Source of the DNA: Endomychus coccineus
Taxonomy: Eukaryota > Arthropoda > Insecta > Coleoptera > Endomychidae
Assembly (NCBI GenBank): GCA_958510875.1
Contig: OY294068.1
Coordinates: forward strand, 158,756,388-158,820,387
Direction of reading: 5' to 3'
DNA: 64,000 bases
Below the pieces are notes generated by a model. That model was not told the origin of the DNA, ran no database searches, and saw only the letters and a list, made by a program, of their open reading frames with translations. Made by a program: the position numbers and the translations under genes. Below, piece after piece: positions 58,570-64,000 of this stretch (position 1 is the stretch's first letter; every line of letters starts with the position of its first letter).

Positions 58570-59110
58570 ATTATTGATGTATGATATGCTCCACAGGACC
58601 ACCATATTTCTGCAAACACAAGTCCAAGCATTGGTGAAGATTGGATACAATTTTTTTTGGAAACATTGTTATGTTGTCGTGTTTAATTCTGGAATTGTTT
58701 CTGGAGCGTTGGCACTTAAAATGCCATTTATCATCAATCTCCGGATGAAGGCATCACGATGGGTCAAGTTGAGGCTATGTGGCGAATAAATGAAGTCAGT
58801 TTTGGGTTTAAGCTCTTGAAGAGCGTTTGAAGTCTCTAATAAATAATTAAATCTGTTGCCCATATACTTCTTGGTTAGATGTTACATTATCATTTCCACA
58901 AACTGTACATCAAACAGTTATTCGTGCATAGTGAAGAAGTGTTTCTGGGATTGCTTGTGGTCTTTCGTATCCAAGAAATCTGTACGATTGTCTGTTGATG
59001 TGCTTCGGGCGCAATTTTCTACAAGTAACCGCTTATCGGCAAGGTTTAACTTATGAAATAGCTGAATTTTATACGAGAAAGCACCGATATATTTGAAATT
59101 AAGCGTGTAG
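58570..59110 (-). pseudogene. DDE transposase remnant (IS630/Tc1-like superfamily)
   Basis: On the - strand near 58960: YRFLGYERPQAIPETLLHYA then RITVCCTVCGND, resembling the segment after the first catalytic Asp in large insect Tc1-like transposases (FRFWxxExPxxxxExPLHxxKVTVWCA). The end (about 58660-58577) reads FPKKIVSNLHQCLDLCLQKY then GGPVEHIIHQ and a stop, like the C-terminus of this group. The middle, with the other catalytic residues, is unreadable. Confidence 0.4.
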
Positions 59111-60120
59111 TTGCCCTGTTTTTGTTCATTTTGACAGCAGTTTTTTCAGGCTCCTCTTCGGAGATTGTATGATTTGGTCCAGTATCCTGTCATGATTTGC
59201 ATCATTCCCCTCAGTTCTTCTTCGACCGCATCTTCCTTCCCTTCCGACTAGAAAAATACCTGTATGTCGATACTTCATCACGGATTCCCTTATTTCCGTA
59301 TCTGTAATATCTCGTCCATAGTACTCTAAAATATACCTTTAACATGGTTTATACTTTGTCCAATGTTTCTGGTGTTACCGTATGAACGATTATAGTGATT
59401 TTATTTCCACAGCATTTGCAATATCATATTCAATTTAGGCATCTTATATTTGTTGTCATATCGTATTCATGAGTTTAAAAAAATGTTTCACCAACATAGT
59501 GGTATCACAAAATTGCGTTAAAAATATAATCCCTTGAATACCTCAAGCTTTCCTCACTTGTAGGACCTGAAAATATATTGCGAACGATTATAAACAGTTA
59601 TAAACATTATCAAACTGTCATTACTTTGAAAACTCATATTCGAATTGACAACATATGTAATGTGTTTCACAAGGGTTGATAGTAGGGCCGTTATTGTATT
59701 TCTGCTGATAAGGATAAGGATGCCAAATTTGAGATACCTTTTTTTAATTGAATTAAAATAAATTTTTATAAAAAAAGTAGTGTATATCTCATCAAAACTT
59801 AGGTTTAGCCATCCGATAAAACATCATAAACTAGGTGCTTAAAGAAGCAGTTTTGAGATTTCCCAAAAAGAAATAATAATGGAAATGACAATCTCTTACT
59901 TCAACAAAACTTTGTTTATCAAAATGATATTTATTTTCCAAAATTATGGACTTATGGAATATAATTAAATTAATAGTTTCTTAAAAATAATAAAACGAGA
60001 TGTATTCCTTTTAAATTTAAATCAAGAAATCTTAGAAGTAATTTGACTTTGTCCTGGCTATAGAATCAAATACTATCTCTACCACTCATAGTTTTTTCAA
60101 GGTATTAATTTATATGTGTA
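59111..60120. other. Unassigned
   Basis: No recognised feature; it may include the decayed 5' part of the transposase. Confidence 0.35.
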
Positions 60121-60129
60121 CTTAGTTTT

Positions 60130-60300
60130 GCCCAGAATCGGTCTTGGTCTTGCAGTCTTGGTCTTGTTCTTGCATTTTTGCAAGACCAAGACCAAGACCA
60201 AGACCGCGTAATTTTAGCAAGACCAAGACCAAGACTGACCGTGCAAGATTTGAGGAAGAACAAGACTAAGCCTGCGAGACTCTTGCGTCTTGCAGTTAGG
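60130..60300. repeat. CAAGAC-rich palindromic repeat
   Basis: Repeated cttggtctt phrases turn into caagaccaagacc after a centre at about 60180 (gcatttttgc), so the block can fold on itself. Related sequence lies at 60815-60925. Confidence 0.65.
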
Positions 60301-60814
60301 ACTGAGTGTCGTTTCAGGGAGCGGACAGGCTTAATTTATAATACAAGAAATTGACACATAGAAAACAAACGAAACAAAATAAAAGAAAGTACTTGTACAT
60401 AAAATTTTGATGAAGAGAATAGGCAGAAAATAGGAAGACGTGAAGTACAGATATAAATGACTATCAGTGCTTGTTCGTTGAAGGGGGAATTCACGCAGTC
60501 CGAATAAGTAAATAAAAAATAATATATTAAATAACGTATGAAAATAAATAAAAATATGAAAACAATGAAAACGAAAAATAAACTATATAGAATAAAGCGT
60601 AATAAGATTATATGTAGTATGTTACCGAGAAAATGTTTATTTTCTTAATATTTCAAAAGTTACAGGCCGAAAAAGAGATCTCACAAACTAATTTGAAATG
60701 TAACTTATAATAATAAGGTAGAGCGAAAAGCAGGACGCTACAATGTCATGCGTCTGTACGCCGCATGCGGCATACTTTGATTTGCGACGGCATCCTTTAA
60801 TGAGAGCCGGCACG
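60301..60814. other. Unassigned, AT-rich
   Basis: No recognised feature. Confidence 0.35.
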
Positions 60815-60925
60815 TACCAAGACTGGGAGCGCAATACCAAGACCAAGACCAGGTGTATTGGCGCAAGACCAAGACCAAGACTGGCTAAGTCTCGTCTTGT
60901 TCTTGCATTTGGGCAACACCAGTGT
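60815..60925. repeat. CAAGAC-rich repeat, second copy
   Basis: accaagaccaagaccagg and gcaagaccaagaccaagact, followed by ctcgtcttgttcttgcattt. Same elements as the block at 60.15 kb, in a different arrangement. Confidence 0.6.
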
Positions 60926-60959
60926 ACTACGCCAGCAAAACCAGGAAAAGCTGATAAAG

Positions 60960-61090
60960 AAGCACAATCACTTATGTGAATTTCAGACTTGTCCAGGTCG
61001 AAATCCTTATCAGAAGAATTGCCTAAGCGTTTCTTCATATTGTTCTTGCATTTAAAAATGGGTTTTATTGCAAATTTTGGCAACAAATTA
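60960..61090 (-). pseudogene. PLE-B-type linker remnant
   Basis: Reads PKFAIKPIFKCKNNMKKRLG then NSSDKDFDLDKS, parallel to the CKNKLKHSIGN..DSDKSG linker of PLE-B. GIY itself is replaced by EIH. Part of a PLE-B copy that resumes at 61.6 kb. Confidence 0.5.
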
Positions 61091-61197
61091 TGAAATAATT
61101 AATAAGTTTAATAGTGATTCTTGACCCAGATATGGATTATATATAAATTCTCAAGAAATAGGTCACACTAGCACATGTGTTATTTATTATTATTTCC

Positions 61198-61240
61198 GTC
61201 TTGACGTACGTTTCGGTCTCACAACCATCATCAGTAGATG
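61198..61240 (-). ncRNA. Hammerhead motif, PLE-A hairpin, left arm
   Basis: Core CUGAUGA, helix II GGUU/GACC (one G-U pair) with GUGA, GAAA, helix III from CGUACG, triplet GUC. The helix I 5' strand is mutated and no longer pairs with AAGAC. Confidence 0.6.
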
Positions 61241-61489
61241 TCTGAAACATGATTTCTTGAAACTAATTGTATCATCACAATGCGTCCTTGTTGCACTTAT
61301 TTCAATTAAAAATGCTCACGTCGCCGAAATGAACCGAAACAAGAGTAATAAAAAAATGTGTTATAATTTCGATTACTCGTGTTTCTGTTCGTTTCGGCGA
61401 CGTGGGCATTTTCAATTGAAATTAGTGCGATAAGGACGCCATGTGATAATACAATTAGTCTTAAGAAATCACGTTTTATACATTGATAC

Positions 61490-61531
61490 GTCTTCTGATG
61501 ATGGACGTGAGACCAAAACGTACATATAAAC
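61490..61531 (+). ncRNA. Hammerhead relic, PLE-A hairpin, right arm
   Basis: Helix I GUCUU and core CUGAUGA are kept; helix II has one mismatch (GGAC/GACC); GAAA reads AAAA. Expected to be inactive. Confidence 0.5.
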
Positions 61532-61594
61532 GAAAATAATAACGTATGTGTTGATGTGACCTATATCCTGGGAATTTATATATAATGTTGATGA

Positions 61595-61785
61595 GGAAAA
61601 GTCGAATTATTTGAAAGTGATGGTTCTAATCCGATGAATTGATTGCGTACCATGTTCTTTTCTTGTTTATAAATAAAAGTATTCCTGAAAATTTGCTCTA
61701 ATCATTGTCCGTCGCTATTTTCTGAAGTTTCTCAACCTCGTTGTTATAATTTAAAATTGATGTTCCAAATTTCATTTGATTTGAG
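61595..61785 (-). pseudogene. PLE-B RT-end remnant
   Basis: DNA matches 26120-26275 (tatttgaaagtgatggttct, tctcaacctcgttgttataa). With 60960-61090 it brackets the PLE-A hairpin, so PLE-A inserted into PLE-B. Confidence 0.6.
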
Positions 61786-61839
61786 CAAAGTGGCATAAAA
61801 GATTTCTTAAAATAGTTTATTGTGAACAGGAATTAACTG

Positions 61840-62010
61840 AAAATTCTTGGCTTCCGGATGAATTCCGCGTCACTATAGCACGCCTTAATGCCGACGTATC
61901 GCCAACCATTACATGTGGCATTTTCAGGGCAGGCTTGAGGCTTGAAGTGGAACTGGAACATCAAGATTAGCTATCCGCGGAAGTCTACTATTCAAGATAG
62001 TAAATAACTG
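61840..62010. mobile_element. PLE-C arm fragment
   Basis: cttggcttccggatgaattc matches the PLE-C left-arm start (23283), and atccgcggaagtctactatt matches the right-arm end (about 24118); the two are joined directly. Confidence 0.7.
61886..61934 (-). ncRNA. Hammerhead motif, PLE-C fragment
   Basis: Helix I UGCC/GGCA pairs perfectly, helix II GCCACA/GGUUGGC is mostly paired, and the triplet GUC is kept. The core reads CUGAAAA and GAAA reads GAUA, so two core bases are lost. Confidence 0.5.
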
Positions 62011-63360
62011 ATTCAGATTCTTGTCAAACAACCGGAGTAATTCAAACTATGCTACAGCATCAAAAATTTTGAACGCGAACTTTTTACTCTCATAACAGAA
62101 ACAGCCTGTACATCTGTATATATTTCTCGTTACAGAGAATTAGTAAAGGTGAATAGGGATTGAGTAAATAAATCATAAACGAATGTTTGAATAATTATTG
62201 TTAATTGGTATGAACGCTGGTAGATCAAAGAAAGTTTACCGTTTCAATTATGTTGCATTGACGTGTATTTGATTAATTCATGTAGGAAAGGTTGAATTTA
62301 TTGAACTGGTTCCGGTATTATAGTCCTCTTCCGGCAACTAATACTAAATAACTACCGAGAGCTCGGGAACGTCCGCTCACTTTTATTTATTTGGATGTGT
62401 ACACAATGCAACTACGAGTAATTAAACGACGGATTTACATGATTTACACAATTAGTCGTGCAGAAAACACAATAAATGTAAAAATGCAAATTAACAAATG
62501 CTTTTGTGGTGGCGCGTTTTGAATACAAATTCCTACTTTACCTGAGGTCTTTCTCTAAATATTCATCCACTTTTATTATTTTGTTAGGATACGGATTTTT
62601 ATTAAATAAACAGTTGAAGTGTACTGTTTTCTTTTCCTGAACTCGTACATCATAGAATGATATGTCGGTTGTTTTCCGCATTACAAAACCTCTGAGATTT
62701 ATTTATAATTCTCCTAATATGAGGACTCGAGAGCTGGCAGCATGATTACATATTTCCGCCTTTTGCTGAACTCCCATTTCCTGAAAATAAAAAGCCTGAG
62801 TTTTCAGAAATTTCAGTTTTTCTTGAATCTATCATCAGTGAAGCGCTTGATATATGCAGGCAAGAATGTTAAAATATGCCCATAATTATGCTAGTCTGCA
62901 TTGACAATATACACATATTTTCTTTAAAATGCTCAAAATATGCACATATTTTTTCAATCTATTCAAACATAATAGAAAAATGTGAGAATAAAAACGCCTC
63001 ATTTTTCTTGTAGAATTATGCAAAACCGTTTCACCCTAGAAAAATTATCGAATACAGGAAAGAGAAAACAAGTTTTTCTGGAGAACAGAACGTATTAAAT
63101 ATGAAGAAAACGAAATTTTTTATAACGCATTTCCATATTACATACAATAAAATACAATCTCCAATCCAACCGAGGATTTAGCATATAAAAAAAAATTATT
63201 CCGTCACACTGTTGAAGGAATTTATTATTATATGTTTTCAAAATTTTCAGTTAAAGAGGAATGTCTTTTATCAGTTAAAATATTTGTATACAGCGAAAGA
63301 CTGCGTTCTACATAAACAGATGTTATGAGACAATATTTTAATTTGCGCATTATATTGTAC
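62011..63360. other. Unassigned
   Basis: No recognised feature; AT-rich. Confidence 0.35.
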
Positions 63361-64000
63361 TTACTCCAAACGCTCATTAAAATCGTCTGATATTATCTCC
63401 CCTAGAAATATTTTAGATATATTTGTTGGATATTTATAGCCTACTTTGTTTTGTATCACGCTCTGTAGTTTCCCAAGATCTCTACTTCTCATAGTTCCTT
63501 GCACGTTTTCACATTTCTCTAAGAAGTCTTTTATAATTTCTACAGATTCGACAAGTGACGTAGACCTTTTTTCTAGGGCTAGTATTGTGTTTGGAATAAA
63601 ACTGTAATTAGATCTTATAAAAACTAAATGTTGAGCGACTGCATTATTCCTCAATAATTCCTGAGATTTCAAACATATTGAGAACTATCAGTATTGTGTT
63701 TGGAATAAAACTATAATTAGATCTTATAAAAACTAAATGTTGAGCGACTGCATTATTCCTCATAATAATTCCTGAGATCTCAAACATATTGAGAACTATC
63801 AGCAATGTCTAAAATAAGTTCTTTTGAATTTTCAAAGTATTCCGCATATAAAATAGCAGCATTCAACAAAGTTCCCCACCTGGTGATAATTGGTTGTGGG
63901 GGTGAAGGAATTCCTGGTGACTTATCTTTATAAAATTGCACCATCAAAGGTGCCTTGAAATAACATTTAAAATTAATTCATTAACTAAAGGAAATTATTT
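63361..64000 (-). pseudogene. hAT-related transposase fragment, runs off the window
   Basis: On the - strand from about 63960: KAPLMVQFYKDKSPGIPSPP then QPIITRWGTLLNAAILYAEY, matching the PxPPxPxxTRWGTWxxAxxYYxExF block of a common insect hAT-derived family. After a duplicated stretch the frame resumes (63672-63361): QHLVFIRSNYSFIPNTILAL, then VESVEIIKDFLEKC and KLQSVIQNKVGY. It is interrupted by a 109-bp tandem duplication that breaks the frame. The upstream part lies beyond the window. A domesticated gene is possible, but the duplication argues against it. Confidence 0.6.
63581..63801. repeat. 109-112-bp tandem duplication
   Basis: agtattgtgtttggaataaa at 63581 and 63690. The copies differ by one 3-base insertion and two substitutions. 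It lies inside the hAT-related frame. Confidence 0.95.

Larger units (their letters stand above)
61110..61590. mobile_element. PLE-A terminal hairpin: two arms, no coding part
   Basis: Left arm 61110-61345 (cttgacccagatatggatta, then atttcaattaaaaatgctca) and right arm about 61365-61585 are reverse complements meeting at a short centre. Both arms match PLE-A arms at 1.0-1.4 and 1.9-2.3 kb. Nothing of RT or GIY-YIG remains between them. Confidence 0.8.

Noticed and set aside
1..64000. tRNA or rRNA genes
   Set aside because: I saw no cloverleaf with matching internal promoter boxes and no conserved rRNA segments by eye; a tRNA scan would be needed to be sure.

Overview
This is a window of insect nuclear DNA made almost entirely of decayed transposable elements. 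It is AT-rich, carries a 200-base assembly gap (38860-39059), and has no bacterial or viral gene organisation. Insect origin is inferred from the mix of jockey/CR1-like LINEs, DD34D mariner, Tc1-like, hAT and Penelope-like elements (PLEs), and from an insect-type cytochrome b fragment read in mitochondrial code. A beetle would fit, but I cannot fix the order. I recognise no intact host gene. Three short open frames (34.1, 34.7 and 45.3 kb) are left as unknown.

Layout. 0.3-3.1 kb: two PLE copies (family PLE-A) with reverse transcriptase (RT) and GIY-YIG remnants inside inverted arms. 4.4-6.4 kb: an arm fragment of a further PLE family (PLE-D), a Tc1-like transposase remnant, and a ~250-bp tandem array whose units encode the PLE region just before GIY-YIG. 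7-10.1 kb: a CR1/jockey-like LINE split by a mariner at a TA. 10.9-12.3 kb: AT-rich repeats split by foldback FB1. 12.9-14.5 kb: an inverted repeat and an OTU-protease fragment. 15.6-17 kb: a reversed LINE. 17.6-22.1 kb: foldback FB2 and the large foldback FB3, whose core is a 155-bp satellite with a 3-unit higher-order repeat. 23.07-31.09 kb: a near-perfect 4012-bp tandem duplication, each copy holding PLE-C, FB2 and PLE-B. 31.5-33 kb: an RNase H-type LINE broken by foldback FB4. 35.5-38.6 kb: a mariner N-terminus cut by FB5, itself cut by a 2.4-kb AT-rich insert with a putative solo LTR. 39-44.9 kb: LINE fragments, three tandem copies of a nuclear mitochondrial (cytochrome b) fragment, and a full FB5. 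45.3-51.2 kb: one hypothetical ORF, 172-bp repeats, and a LINE ORF1/endonuclease remnant. 52.35-54.28 kb: a complete hAT element with TIRs and an 8-bp target duplication. 54.4-56.5 kb: a LINE nested in PLE-B, then another LINE tail. 58.6-62 kb: a DDE-transposase remnant, a CAAGAC-rich repeat and nested PLE pieces. 63.4-64 kb: a hAT-related fragment running off the end.

The most interesting signal is a set of hammerhead-ribozyme motifs (core CUGANGA, hairpin helix II, GAAA, helix III, NUH cleavage triplet, helix I) in the arms of at least three and probably four PLE families. In every paired-arm copy the two motifs point outward: sense after GIY-YIG, antisense before the coding part. The second is that several foldback families and the 155-bp satellite share one motif at a spacing of about 140-155 bp, which suggests the satellite grew from foldback modules. 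All assignments come from reading motifs by eye; no database search was run.
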